Assembly (NCBI GenBank): GCA_040398465.1
Contig: JBBAUA010000002.1
Span: 1-64,000, forward strand
Origin: UBA7672 sp040398465
Lineage (GTDB): Bacteria; Pseudomonadota; Alphaproteobacteria; Caulobacterales; Hyphomonadaceae
Direction: 5' to 3'
DNA: 64,000 nucleotides
Shown: positions 43,315 through 52,294 of the stretch, piece after piece
Layout: the number at the start of each line of letters is the position of its first letter
Numbering within the stretch: position 1 is the first letter of the stretch
The notes under the pieces: model-generated
Database searches by the model: none
Seen by the model: only the letters and a program-made list of their open reading frames with translations
Told to the model about the DNA's origin: nothing
Program-made: the position numbers and the translations under genes

Positions 43315-43938
43315 ATGGACGATTTCACCCCCCCGATGGCGATGAATCTCGTCCCCATGGTCGTGGAGCAATCCAGCCGTGGCGAGCGCGCCTATGACAT
43401 CTTCTCGCGCCTGCTGAAGGACCGGATCGTTTTCGTTACGGGACCGATCGATGATGGCCTCGCCAGCCTGATCACTGCGCAGCTTCTCTTCCTGGAGTCG
43501 GAGAACCCCAAGAAGGAAATCGCCATGTATATCAACTCGCCGGGCGGGTATGTGCACTCCGGCCTAGCGATCTATGACACCATGCAATACATCCGCAGCC
43601 CCGTTTCCACGGCCTGCATCGGCATGGCCGCGTCGATGGGCGCGCTGCTGATGACGGCGGGCGAGAAGGGCATGCGCTTCGCAACCCCCAATTCACGCAT
43701 CCTGCTGCACCAGCCCTCGGGAGGGTTCCGTGGCGTCGCCTCGGACATCGAACGGCACGCCATGGACATCCTGGCCACCAAAAAGCGGCTCAACGAGATC
43801 TACGTCAAGCACACCGGGCAGCCCTATGAGGTCGTCGAAAAGACCCTGGACCGGGATAGTTTCATGACCGCGAGCGAGGCTCAGGCCTTTGGAATCGTGG
43901 ATAAAGTCTACGAAAAACGCGCTGCCCCTGCGGATTAA
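43315..43938 (+). CDS. clpP: ATP-dependent Clp protease, proteolytic subunit
   Basis: A 207-residue serine peptidase forming the double-heptamer chamber. The catalytic triad is visible: Ser107 in GMAASMGALL, His132 in LLHQPSGG, Asp181 in LDRDSFM. The N-terminal DFTPPMAMNLVPMVVEQS is typical of alphaproteobacterial ClpP. It is preceded by a 175-bp leader and followed by clpX 181 bp downstream, so it probably has its own promoter. Confidence 0.97.
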   Translation: MDDFTPPMAMNLVPMVVEQSSRGERAYDIFSRLLKDRIVFVTGPIDDGLASLITAQLLFLESENPKKEIAMYINSPGGYVHSGLAIYDTMQYIRSPVSTACIGMAASMGALLMTAGEKGMRFATPNSRILLHQPSGGFRGVASDIERHAMDILATKKRLNEIYVKHTGQPYEVVEKTLDRDSFMTASEAQAFGIVDKVYEKRAAPAD

Positions 43939-44021
43939 GCGTTGTTTTTCAGCAGATTCGGCCCGCCGGCGCTGACTGTGTCTCCTTGCGGCGCCTTGCT
44001 TGCTATGATCCGATAGGGTGC

Positions 44022-44068
44022 CTTGAACCTATCTGAAACGATTGAAATATAAGATTCGGGGCTTGAAC
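44022..44068 (+). promoter_or_regulatory. Two CTTGAAC boxes upstream of clpX, candidate heat-shock -35 elements
   Basis: Identical heptamers CTTGAAC occur at 44022-44028 and 44062-44068, exactly 40 bp apart. CTTGAA is the -35 core of alphaproteobacterial RpoH promoters. A plausible -10 after the first is GAAATA near 44044; after the second none is clear. This is a sequence suggestion only. Confidence 0.35.
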
Positions 44069-44119
44069 GTGCAGCATTGACGCTTTCGGACACGTGTTCG
44101 GGGCGGATCCGAGGTGTCT

Positions 44120-45385
44120 ATGAACAAGAGCGCTTCAGGCGACAGCAAGAACACGCTGTACTGCTCGTTTTGCGGAAAATCGCAGCACGAAGTGAAAAAG
44201 CTTATCGCGGGACCGACCGTCTTCATCTGTGATGAATGCGTCGAACTCTGCATGGACATCATCCGCGAGGAGTCGAAGACGGCTCTCGTGAAGTCGCGCG
44301 ACGGCGTGCCGACGCCGCGCGAGATCTGCGACGTGCTGGACGACTATGTCATCGGGCAGGCCAAGGCGAAGCGCGTGCTCTCGGTGGCCGTGCATAACCA
44401 CTACAAGCGCCTCAACCACGCCGCCAAGAATTCCGACGTCGAACTGGCGAAGTCGAACATCCTGCTGATCGGCCCGACGGGTTGCGGCAAGACGCTGCTG
44501 GCGCAGACGCTTGCGCGTATCATCGACGTTCCGTTCACGATGGCCGACGCCACGACGCTGACCGAAGCTGGTTATGTCGGTGAAGACGTCGAGAACATCA
44601 TCCTGAAGCTGCTGCAGGCTTCCGACTACAACGTCGAGCGTGCGCAGCGCGGCATCGTCTACATCGACGAGATCGACAAGATTTCGCGCAAATCCGACAA
44701 TCCCTCGATCACCCGCGACGTGTCGGGCGAGGGCGTGCAGCAGGCCTTGCTGAAGATCATGGAAGGCACGGTTGCATCCGTTCCGCCGCAGGGCGGCCGC
44801 AAGCATCCGCAGCAGGAGTTCCTGCAGGTCGACACGACGAACATGCTGTTCATCTGCGGCGGCGCCTTCTCTGGTCTGGACAAGGTCATCTCGGACCGCG
44901 GCCGCGGCACGTCGATCGGCTTCGGCGCCAACGTAATCGCGCCGGAAGATCGCCGCACGGGCAAGATCCTCGAAGAGTGCGAACCGGAAGATCTGGTGAA
45001 GTTCGGCCTGATCCCGGAATTCATCGGTCGCCTGCCGGTCATCGCGACGCTGGAAGACCTGGACGAGCCGGCGCTCATCCAGATCCTCACCGAGCCGAAG
45101 AATGCGCTGCTGAAGCAGTACCAGCGCCTGTTCGAGATGGAGAATGTGACGCTGACCTTCACCGACGACGCTCTCTCCGCCGTGGCGCGCCGCGCCATCC
45201 AGCGGAAGACCGGCGCGCGGGGCCTTCGTTCGATCATGGAGGGCATCCTGCTCGACACCATGTTCGAGCTGCCCAACCTGCGCGGCGTCGAGGAAGTGGC
45301 GATCAACGCCGAAGTCGTGGAAGGTCGTGCTCGGCCGCTCTACGTGCACGGTTCCGACGGCCAGGCGACGGCGACGGCTTCGTAG
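44120..45385 (+). CDS. clpX: ATP-dependent Clp protease ATP-binding subunit, unfoldase
   Basis: A 421-residue AAA+ unfoldase that delivers substrates to ClpP. The N-terminal zinc-binding domain has CSFCGKSQ and FICDECVELC. Walker A is GPTGCGKT, Walker B is IVYIDEIDK, and the pore loop GYVGEDVE is present. The C-terminal part has the sensor-2 segment GARGLRSIMEG. ATG 44120 has GAGG 5 nt upstream; a GTG six bases earlier is less likely. In Caulobacterales ClpXP degrades CtrA, which links this gene to the CtrA-like site at 4388 only in a general way. Confidence 0.97.
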   Translation: MNKSASGDSKNTLYCSFCGKSQHEVKKLIAGPTVFICDECVELCMDIIREESKTALVKSRDGVPTPREICDVLDDYVIGQAKAKRVLSVAVHNHYKRLNHAAKNSDVELAKSNILLIGPTGCGKTLLAQTLARIIDVPFTMADATTLTEAGYVGEDVENIILKLLQASDYNVERAQRGIVYIDEIDKISRKSDNPSITRDVSGEGVQQALLKIMEGTVASVPPQGGRKHPQQEFLQVDTTNMLFICGGAFSGLDKVISDRGRGTSIGFGANVIAPEDRRTGKILEECEPEDLVKFGLIPEFIGRLPVIATLEDLDEPALIQILTEPKNALLKQYQRLFEMENVTLTFTDDALSAVARRAIQRKTGARGLRSIMEGILLDTMFELPNLRGVEEVAINAEVVEGRARPLYVHGSDGQATATAS

Positions 45386-45652
45386 GCGTCGCCGGCTCAC
45401 TGCTCTATCGCAACGATTCGATTGGCCCGCCCGGAATGGGAACCCGGGCCCTGCGCAGCGTATATCGACGCCTGCGTGCCAAATAACTGTGCAATATCAT
45501 GCGTCACATGCGTGGGTTGAACAGTGAGCCCTGACGGGCCACTTTGTTCCTCAAGTGAATGTCCGGTCCGATCTTTTTTTGCATGGCCCGGCCTTCCTCA
45601 CGCAGGCGCGCTTCCATGAAGGCGCCCGCGGCGAAGTAAGGAGAAATGTATC

Positions 45653-48061
45653 ATGGCTACGATCCTCCCCGTCCTGCCCCTGCGCGACATTGTCGTGTTC
45701 CCGCGCATGGTGGCCCCACTCTTTGTGGGACGCGACAAGTCCGTTCGAGCGCTTGAAGAAGTCGAGAAAGGCGGCGGCGAAATCCTGCTCGTCGCGCAGA
45801 AGGAAGCCGGCGTCGACGACCCGGCCGAAGAAGATCTCTACAATGTCGGCGTTGTCGCCACGATCCTGCAGCTGCTGAAGCTGCCGGACGGCACGGTGAA
45901 GGTGCTGGTCGAGGGCAAGCACCGCGCGCGGCTCGAGAAGCTGATCGACAAGGGCGACTATTACGCCGCCGAGTTCTCGCGCCTCGACGAGAAGAAGGCT
46001 GACTCGGAAGAGTCCGCCGCACTGATGCGCGCCGTCATCGAGCAGTTCGATGGCTATGTGAAACTCAACCGCAAGATCCCGTCCGAGACCGTTGGCACCG
46101 TCAGTGCGATCACCGACCCCGGCCACCTGGCAGATGCTGTCGCGGCGCAGCTGTCGATCAAGCTCGAGGACAAGGAGCAGCTGCTCGAACTCATCGACGT
46201 CACCGAGCGCCTTGAGAAGGTCTTTTCACTCATGGAGGGTGAAATTGGCATGCTCCAGATGGAGCGGAAGATCCGCAACCGCGTGAAGCGGCAGATGGAG
46301 AAGACGCAGCGCGAGTACTATCTCAACGAGCAGATGAAGGCGATCCAGCGTGAGCTGGGTGATGGCGACAGTGGCGGCGGCGAGCGCGACGAGATCGGCG
46401 AGCTGGAAGAGAAGATCGCCAAGACGCCTATGTCCGATGAAGCGCGCGCCAAGGCAGAAGCCGAGGTGAAGAAGCTGCGTCAGATGTCGCCGATGTCGGC
46501 GGAGTCCACGGTCGTGCGCAACTATCTCGACTGGATGGTCTCGCTGCCCTGGGGCCGCAAGAAGGAAGTCGTGCGCGATCTCCAGGTGGCGCAGGACATT
46601 CTCGACGCCGACCACTACGGCCTCGAGAAGGTCAAGGAACGCATCCTCGAGCACCTCGCCGTTCAGGCGCGGGGCGACAAGGTTCGTGGACCCATCCTCT
46701 GCCTCGTTGGACCTCCGGGCGTCGGCAAGACCTCGCTTGGCAAGTCTATCGCGAAGGCGACCGGCCGCGACTTCGTTCGTGTGTCGCTCGGCGGCGTGCG
46801 TGACGAGGCCGAGATCCGCGGTCACCGCCGGACCTATATCGGCTCCATGCCGGGCCGCATCATCCAGTCGATGAAGAAGGCCAAAAGCGGCAACCCGCTG
46901 TTCCTGCTCGACGAGATCGACAAGCTCGGCCAGGACTATCGCGGCGATCCGTCATCGGCGCTCCTTGAGGTCCTGGACCCTGAGCAGAACGTGACGTTCA
47001 ACGACCACTATCTGGAAGTCGACTACGACCTTTCGGATACGATGTTCATCACGACGGCCAATTCCCTGAACATGCCTCAGCCGCTTCTTGACCGGATGGA
47101 GATCATCCGTCTTGAAGGCTACACGGAAGACGAGAAGGTCGAAATCGCCAAGCGGCACCTTCTGCCGAAGACGATCGAGAACCACCTCGTCAAGGAAGGC
47201 GAACTGGTTGTGGAAGAAGGCGCGATCCGCGACCTTATCCGCTACTACACCCGCGAGAGCGGCGTGCGTTCGTTGGAGCGTGAGATGGCGCGCCTCGCCC
47301 GCAAGGCGGTTCGTGACATTGAGCTGAAGAAGGCCACGACGGTTACCGTAACGGCCGAGAACCTCAGCACGTTCGCCGGCGTGCGGAAGTACCGCTACGG
47401 CGTTGCGGATCGCGAGGATCAGGTTGGCGTCGTGACGGGCCTGGCGTGGACGGAAGTCGGCGGCGACCTGCTCACCATCGAAGCCGTGCAGATGCCCGGA
47501 CGCGGCCGCATGACGGTCACCGGCAGCCTGCGCGACGTGATGAAGGAGTCGATCTCGGCGGCGCAGTCTCTCGTTCGTTCGCGCTCGGTGCAGATGGGTA
47601 TCCGCCCGCCTGTGTTCGACAACACGGACATCCACGTGCACGTGCCCGACGGCGCGACGCCCAAGGATGGCCCGTCGGCGGGTATCGCCATGACGACGGC
47701 GATTGCGTCCCTGCTGACCGGCAATCCGATCCGCAAGGATATCGCCATGACGGGCGAGATCACGCTGCGCGGCCGGGTTCTGCCGATTGGCGGACTGAAG
47801 GAGAAACTGCTCGCGGCCCTGCGTGGCGGCATCAAGACGGTGCTGATCCCGGAGGAGAACGAGAAAGATCTCGTCGACCTGCCCGAGAACGTGAAGTCCG
47901 GCCTCACCATCGTGCCGGTCGCGACAATCGAGCAGGTGCTGGCGCGGGCGCTGACGCGGCCGCTGACGCCAATCCAGTGGAGCGAGGCCGAAGAGGCCGC
48001 CTATCGCGCCCAGCTGGGACCGGGCGGCACGAAGCCCGGCGAGGCCCAGCTGCCCCACTAG
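45653..48061 (+). CDS. lon: Lon ATP-dependent protease
   Basis: An 802-residue serine-lysine protease. The N-terminal substrate domain (about 1-300) starts LPVLPLRDIVVFPRMV. The AAA+ module has Walker A GPPGVGKTS and Walker B FLLDEIDK. The protease domain has the catalytic Ser675 in DGPSAGIAM and Lys718 in GGLKEKLLAA. Ribosome-binding site AAGGAG precedes the ATG. A 267-bp leader lies between clpX and lon, with TTGAAC at 45517-45522, a possible heat-shock element. No HU gene follows, unlike Caulobacter. Confidence 0.97.
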   Translation: MATILPVLPLRDIVVFPRMVAPLFVGRDKSVRALEEVEKGGGEILLVAQKEAGVDDPAEEDLYNVGVVATILQLLKLPDGTVKVLVEGKHRARLEKLIDKGDYYAAEFSRLDEKKADSEESAALMRAVIEQFDGYVKLNRKIPSETVGTVSAITDPGHLADAVAAQLSIKLEDKEQLLELIDVTERLEKVFSLMEGEIGMLQMERKIRNRVKRQMEKTQREYYLNEQMKAIQRELGDGDSGGGERDEIGELEEKIAKTPMSDEARAKAEAEVKKLRQMSPMSAESTVVRNYLDWMVSLPWGRKKEVVRDLQVAQDILDADHYGLEKVKERILEHLAVQARGDKVRGPILCLVGPPGVGKTSLGKSIAKATGRDFVRVSLGGVRDEAEIRGHRRTYIGSMPGRIIQSMKKAKSGNPLFLLDEIDKLGQDYRGDPSSALLEVLDPEQNVTFNDHYLEVDYDLSDTMFITTANSLNMPQPLLDRMEIIRLEGYTEDEKVEIAKRHLLPKTIENHLVKEGELVVEEGAIRDLIRYYTRESGVRSLEREMARLARKAVRDIELKKATTVTVTAENLSTFAGVRKYRYGVADREDQVGVVTGLAWTEVGGDLLTIEAVQMPGRGRMTVTGSLRDVMKESISAAQSLVRSRSVQMGIRPPVFDNTDIHVHVPDGATPKDGPSAGIAMTTAIASLLTGNPIRKDIAMTGEITLRGRVLPIGGLKEKLLAALRGGIKTVLIPEENEKDLVDLPENVKSGLTIVPVATIEQVLARALTRPLTPIQWSEAEEAAYRAQLGPGGTKPGEAQLPH

Positions 48062-48086
48062 GCGAGACGATGTGACGTGCATCAGC

Positions 48087-48115
48087 GGGCCTGCCGGCGA
48101 CGGCGGGCCCGTTTG
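48087..48115 (+). terminator. Probable terminator after lon
   Basis: A 10-bp stem GGGCCTGCCG (48087-48096 region) pairs with CGGCGGGCCC ending at 48110, with one G-U pair and a 4-nt loop, followed by GTTTG. The T-run is short, so the call is moderate. It lies 26 bp after the lon stop codon. Confidence 0.55.
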
Positions 48116-48233
48116 CGTTGGGCCGTATGCTTCCGCTGTTGGCGGGGAGCCCGAATAGCCGCGTCAGCTTGCCAAGCCGGGCCGGATGGGTACATGCATC
48201 GGCCACTCCCTCCGCAACCCGGAAACGCCACAC

Positions 48234-49589
48234 ATGACCGTCAAAGTCCGCTTTGCGCCTTCGCCCACTGGCAAGCTGCACGTCGGTAACATCCGAACAG
48301 CGCTGGTGAACTGGCTCTTCGCGAAGGGCCAGGGCGGGACGTTCGTGCTGCGCATCGACGACACGGACCTGGAGCGGTCCACCAAGGAGAATGAGGACGG
48401 CATCCGGCGTGATCTCACCTGGCTGGGCATGACGTGGGACGAGACGTTCAAGCAATCGGAAAAATTCGAGCGCTACGCCGCGGCGGCGGAAGAGCTTAAG
48501 GCCAAGGGCCTGCTCTATCCCTGCTATGAATCGGCGGACGAGCTTGAGCGCCGCAAGAAGATCGCGATGAGCCGCGGCAAGCCACCGGTGTATGACCGCG
48601 CCTCGCTGGAGCTGACGGACGAGCAACGCAAGGCGCTGGAAGCCGAGGGGCGGAAACCGCACTGGCGCTTCAAGCTGTCGGGCGGGCGTGCGGAGTGGAA
48701 TGATCTCGTGCGTGGGCAACAGTCGATCGATACGTCCTCCGTGTCGGACCCGGTGCTGATCCGCGAGGATGGTTCGTTTCTCTACACCATGCCGTCCGTG
48801 GTCGACGATATCGATGCGGAGATCACTCACGTCATCCGCGGCGAGGATCACGTCACTAATTCGGGCGCGCAGATCGAGATCTTTCTCGCGCTCGGCGCGA
48901 AGCCGCCGGAGATGGCGCACATGCCGCTGCTGATCGGCGCGGACGGGCAGGGGCTGTCGAAGCGGCTCGGCTCGCTGTCGGCCGAGCAGTTGCGCAATGA
49001 GGGGTATGAGCCGCTGGCGTTGCTGTCGCTGTTGTCGAAGATCGGCACGTCCGATCCGGTGGAGGCGCGCGAAAGCCTGCAGCAACTGGCGCTGGAGTTT
49101 TCGTTCGCGAAGATGGGCCGCGCGCCGGCGCGCTTCGACGAGAACGAACTCAACGGGCTGAACGCGCAGATCGTGCATGCGATGAACTTCGGGATGGTGA
49201 AGCCGCGGCTGTCGGTGCTGGCCTATGGGGATCTGGCGACGCCTGATTTCTGGGATGTGGTGCGCGGCAACCTGAAGGGCGTGCCGGATGCTGCGCTGTG
49301 GTTGGCCGTCGTCTACGGCGGCGGGCTGACGGGCCCCGACCTGGACGCCGATGACAAGGCGTTTGTCGGTGAGGCGGCGACACTGTTTCCAGCCGGCGAC
49401 GTGACGCTCGGGACATGGAAAACGTGGGTTGACGCTGTGAAGGCCAAGACGGGCCGCAAGGGCAAGGGCCTGTTCCAGCCGCTGCGCCGCGTGCTGACGG
49501 ATCAGGAGCATGGGCCCGAGATGGATCGCATGCTGCTGCTGATCGGCGCGGAGAAGGCGCGGGCGCGCCTGGAGCAGGCGTCGGCCTAG
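48234..49589 (+). CDS. gltX: Glutamyl-tRNA synthetase
   Basis: A 451-residue class I synthetase. The HIGH signature is SPTGKLHVGNIRTALVNW, and the KMSKS loop is GLSKRLGSL. YPCYESADELERRKK and RGEDHVTNSGAQIEIF are family segments. ATG 48234 is chosen because GGAAA precedes it and homologues begin at VKVRFAPSPTG; an in-frame ATG at 48186 adds 16 residues. Alphaproteobacteria often carry two GltX paralogues, so this may be one of a pair. Its stop shares the CTAG tetranucleotide with the convergent neighbour's stop. Confidence 0.95.
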   Translation: MTVKVRFAPSPTGKLHVGNIRTALVNWLFAKGQGGTFVLRIDDTDLERSTKENEDGIRRDLTWLGMTWDETFKQSEKFERYAAAAEELKAKGLLYPCYESADELERRKKIAMSRGKPPVYDRASLELTDEQRKALEAEGRKPHWRFKLSGGRAEWNDLVRGQQSIDTSSVSDPVLIREDGSFLYTMPSVVDDIDAEITHVIRGEDHVTNSGAQIEIFLALGAKPPEMAHMPLLIGADGQGLSKRLGSLSAEQLRNEGYEPLALLSLLSKIGTSDPVEARESLQQLALEFSFAKMGRAPARFDENELNGLNAQIVHAMNFGMVKPRLSVLAYGDLATPDFWDVVRGNLKGVPDAALWLAVVYGGGLTGPDLDADDKAFVGEAATLFPAGDVTLGTWKTWVDAVKAKTGRKGKGLFQPLRRVLTDQEHGPEMDRMLLLIGAEKARARLEQASA

Positions 49590-50677
49590 GCGTCCTCGAC
49601 GAACTGCTTGTTCTGCTCGCGAATTTGCGCCGCCGCGTCGTCGTAGAGGAAGGGCAGGAAGGCGTAGCGCCGTCCGCGTGTGACCTGCGTCACGGCGTGG
49701 AGGAGCGAGCATGAGAAGATGACCGCGCCGCCTGCCGACGGACGGAAGCCGCGGGCGCCGTACTCTGGAAACACCACTTCGCCGCCGTCGAAATCCTCGT
49801 TGAGGTTGATCGAAACCGCGAAGCGCCGGTGCGCCGTGCCTTTTGTGGTGTTGTCGCGATGGGGACGGAAATGCGCTTCATCCTCTGCGGCGTAGCAGGC
49901 AACGAGGTAGCGCTCGATGCGCGTCACTGCGAACTGATGGATCTTCGCGATCTCCGGAACGATGCGGCGACGGATGTGCGCGGTGATGGTCTTGCGCTCG
50001 GTTTCGTCCGTGAGGAGATAGTCGCGCCGTCGCTTCTGCGCGTCGTCGAGGACCAGACGGGTGCGGCCATCGATTTCGCGCATCACGCCGGAGAGGTCGC
50101 GGCCCTCAGACTCGAAGCCGGCAATGAGTTGCTGGCATGTGTCCTGATCGAAGACGTTGTCGAGGACGATCACTGGCGCGTTGGTATCCATGCCGGCGAT
50201 GCGGCCGGCGCGAGGAATTCTGGCGAGATGATCCAGCGCTTCGGCGATGTCGCCTTTGTCTTCGCGGAAGGGGATGACGGCGGTTACGCGCATCATCGGG
50301 TTGATGATCACCCACTTGCCGAAATAGATGCCCTTGCTGCCGTCGAACGGCGCGACGCCGTAGGCGCGGGCGATCTTGTTGTCGTAGTCCCAGAAGAAGC
50401 GATAGCCCGGCACGATCGTTGTGAGACGCTTCTGCGCCTCGTCCTCGCGGTCGGTCGTGACGCCAAAGAATGCGGCGTGGGAGTCGTTGAAGAGGTCGCG
50501 GCGCTGCTTCACGGCGGCGAGGACGGCGGCGGCGTGGGGCGTGGTGCTGGCGCGGAAGAAGCACAACGCCAGCGAGCGACCCGCAGCAAGATCAAGGTTA
50601 TAGCGCTCGCCGCTCGAATTGCGCTGCATGACGGACGGTGCGGGGTCGCCAGGCGTAAGGAGTGCGTAGGCCGTCAT
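49586..50677 (-). CDS. Redoxin-like domain fused to 2-oxoglutarate/Fe(II) dioxygenase
   Basis: A 363-residue two-domain protein. Residues 1 to about 165 resemble AhpC/TSA redoxins (LTPGDPAPSVMQRNSSG, ALCFFRASTTP, WDYDNKIARAYGV, WVIINPMMRV). Residues from about 175 form a prolyl-4-hydroxylase type double-stranded beta-helix: iron ligands His273 and Asp275 in FRPHRDN, distal His327 in LLHAVTQV, and the 2-oxoglutarate-binding Arg in TRGRRYAF. In the redoxin part I see no cysteine at the peroxidatic place (only Cys in ALCFF), so peroxidase activity is doubtful. ATG 50677 has GGGAA upstream; a longer frame starts at 50710. The stop interlocks with gltX. Confidence 0.78.
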   Translation of the reverse strand: MTAYALLTPGDPAPSVMQRNSSGERYNLDLAAGRSLALCFFRASTTPHAAAVLAAVKQRRDLFNDSHAAFFGVTTDREDEAQKRLTTIVPGYRFFWDYDNKIARAYGVAPFDGSKGIYFGKWVIINPMMRVTAVIPFREDKGDIAEALDHLARIPRAGRIAGMDTNAPVIVLDNVFDQDTCQQLIAGFESEGRDLSGVMREIDGRTRLVLDDAQKRRRDYLLTDETERKTITAHIRRRIVPEIAKIHQFAVTRIERYLVACYAAEDEAHFRPHRDNTTKGTAHRRFAVSINLNEDFDGGEVVFPEYGARGFRPSAGGAVIFSCSLLHAVTQVTRGRRYAFLPFLYDDAAAQIREQNKQFVEDA

Positions 50678-50762
50678 GTGGTTCCCGGGCTTGCGCCCGC
50701 CGGGCGTCAATGGACGGGAAACATTAAGCCACTCGCCTTAACATTCTGTCGAGGCGGCCGGT

Positions 50763-51275
50763 TCAGTTGCTCGCCTCGCCGCCAAGGAGCATGTCGAGCC
50801 GCTCGTAGCCCATTTCCATGCCGTCGGTCATGCCTGTGGAGACGGCGGCGTCGCGGATTTCCTTGCTGGCGAATTTCATCACCATTTCCAGTGAGGTAAC
50901 GCCGGCCTTTTCGCTGAAGGAGGTGCGGATGATCGCCGGATTGCTGGTGTCCATCGCGACGCCGATGTCGCCGGGGTCGTAGTTTTCCTCGTGGATCATG
51001 CGGGCCGGGGCGTCGACTTCGTGGGATTCGCCGAAGAAGCCGAACTCCTTTCCCTCGTCCTCCGACCGCCAGCGCCAGCGATACTTGCCGCCCGGCCGGA
51101 CATCCATCTCGCACACGGGCATCGACCAGCCTGGCGGGCCTAGCATCCAGCGCCTGACCAGTTCGGGTTTGGTGTGGGCGTCCCATACCAGCTGTCGGGG
51201 CGCAGCGAAGTCACGCGTGACACGTACCTCGGTGTCGCTTGGCAGCGAGACCTTTGCCTTTTCCAGAGTCCTCAC
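50763..51275 (-). CDS. SRPBCC/AHSA1-like domain protein
   Basis: A 170-residue START-like protein: EVRVTRDFAAPRQLVWDAHT, WMLGPPGWSMPVCEMDVRPGG, YRWRWRSEDEGKEFGFFGES and FSEKAGVTSLEMVMKF follow the activator-of-Hsp90-ATPase-homologue-1 family. The start is GTG at 51275 with AAGGAAA upstream. The preceding gene encodes an ArsR-type repressor, and this pairing is very common, so the repressor probably controls it. Ligand and function are unknown. Confidence 0.88.
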   Translation of the reverse strand: MRTLEKAKVSLPSDTEVRVTRDFAAPRQLVWDAHTKPELVRRWMLGPPGWSMPVCEMDVRPGGKYRWRWRSEDEGKEFGFFGESHEVDAPARMIHEENYDPGDIGVAMDTSNPAIIRTSFSEKAGVTSLEMVMKFASKEIRDAAVSTGMTDGMEMGYERLDMLLGGEASN

Positions 51276-51667
51276 CAGGGCGTTTCCTTTCTTAAGTCTG
51301 TCGTCGCCGGATTACTGGCCCTTGCGTTTCGATTTCGGTGGGGCGGCCTGCATGTGGCCGAGCAGTTCGTCGAGGGCGCTGTACCGGCGCCCCGGAGCAG
51401 GCGATAGCTTTCGAGCCAGGCATTGGCCTCGGCCAGCGGCGCTGCTTCGATCCTGCGGGGCCGGCGCTGGCCTGACTCCGTGGTGATGATTAGACCGGCA
51501 TTCTCGAGAACCTTGAGGTGCTTGGAAATCGCCGGCTGGCTCATCGCGAAGGGTTCGGTGAGCTCAGCAACCGACGCCTCGCCTCGTGCAAGGCGCGCAA
51601 GGATTGCGCGGCGCGTGGGATCAGCCAGCGCGGCAAAGGTGGCGTCGAGGCGTTGTGTCGGCGTCAT
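51272..51667 (-). CDS. ArsR-family repressor with apparent C-terminal frameshift
   Basis: A 131-residue frame whose first part is a normal ArsR winged helix: LADPTRRAILARLARGEASV, MSQPAISKHLKVLENAGLI and RRPRRIEAAPL. From about residue 92 (after WLESYRLLR) the sequence turns to GAGTAPSTNCSATCRPP, unlike the family. In the next frame the expected tail reads RRYSALDELLGHMQAAPPKSK and stops at 51312. A one-base loss in the G run at about 51390-51394 restores the family spacing. So this is either a true mutation or a sequencing error. DNA binding should survive. It lies upstream of the AHSA1-like gene. Confidence 0.8.
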   Translation of the reverse strand: MTPTQRLDATFAALADPTRRAILARLARGEASVAELTEPFAMSQPAISKHLKVLENAGLIITTESGQRRPRRIEAAPLAEANAWLESYRLLRGAGTAPSTNCSATCRPPHRNRNARASNPATTDLRKETPW

Positions 51668-51751
51668 CGCGGCCCATCCACAGCCATATAGTGATGATAA
51701 CCCTGAGGTTATGCGTGTCGACGGGCGACGGCGTCTTACGCGGCGCAGTGT

Positions 51752-52201
51752 TCAGGGCCGACGAGGGCGCTGCTTCGCGGAGACCGACTGCATGATCAAC
51801 TCGCCCTTGGCCTTGGGGTCCAGCTTCCATCCCGCCTGCACGACGGCCGCAGCGACAAGCGTATCAATCGCCTCGGACTTCAGCATGCCCAGCCCGTCCA
51901 GACGCACCGAACGGATACGCGGCCCCTTGCCTTCGAGCAGGCCTTCCGGGTCGTCCAGGGTGGCGCCGAACATCAGGAACAAGGTCGCCCAACGCGGGTA
52001 AAGCGCGATCGAGATTGGCAGTGTCGAGGCCTTCGCCTCTGGCCCGAAGCCGACGGCAAGGGCATTGTAATTGTCGTAGACCAGACAGAATGCACCCGGC
52101 AGGCGTTTCCTGAGGTGCGCAATCGCGGCGCGCCCGAGTTTTTCCATCTCGGGCGAATACTTTTTCAGAAAGCCGTCCAGTTGCTGCTGGGCAGTGGGCA
52201 T
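51752..52201 (-). CDS. DUF1801-like protein
   Basis: A 149-residue protein with the DUF1801 (YdhG-like) pattern: LDGFLKKYSPEMEKLGRAAI, VYDNYNALAVGFGPEAKAS and SIALYPRWATLFLMFGATL. Such proteins adopt the YdhG/CyaY-like fold; function is unknown. It has no signal peptide. It lies upstream of the ArsR gene on the same strand with an 84-bp gap, and divergent from the DUF883-like gene. Confidence 0.72.
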   Translation of the reverse strand: MPTAQQQLDGFLKKYSPEMEKLGRAAIAHLRKRLPGAFCLVYDNYNALAVGFGPEAKASTLPISIALYPRWATLFLMFGATLDDPEGLLEGKGPRIRSVRLDGLGMLKSEAIDTLVAAAVVQAGWKLDPKAKGELIMQSVSAKQRPRRP

Positions 52202-52294
52202 GGCTTGAGGTTATTCTGAACTCGTCGGTGGACGCCAGATCGGTGGAACCAATTCAGTACCCGGAGCGTTTCGGGTCGGAAGTGGAGAACTGAA

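Noticed and set aside
50724..50741. TTAAG-N8-CTTAA dyad between the AHSA1-like and redoxin/dioxygenase genes, considered as a CtrA site
   Set aside because: Spacing is not the TTAA-N7-TTAAC of CtrA, and the arms are only 5 bp, so it may be chance.
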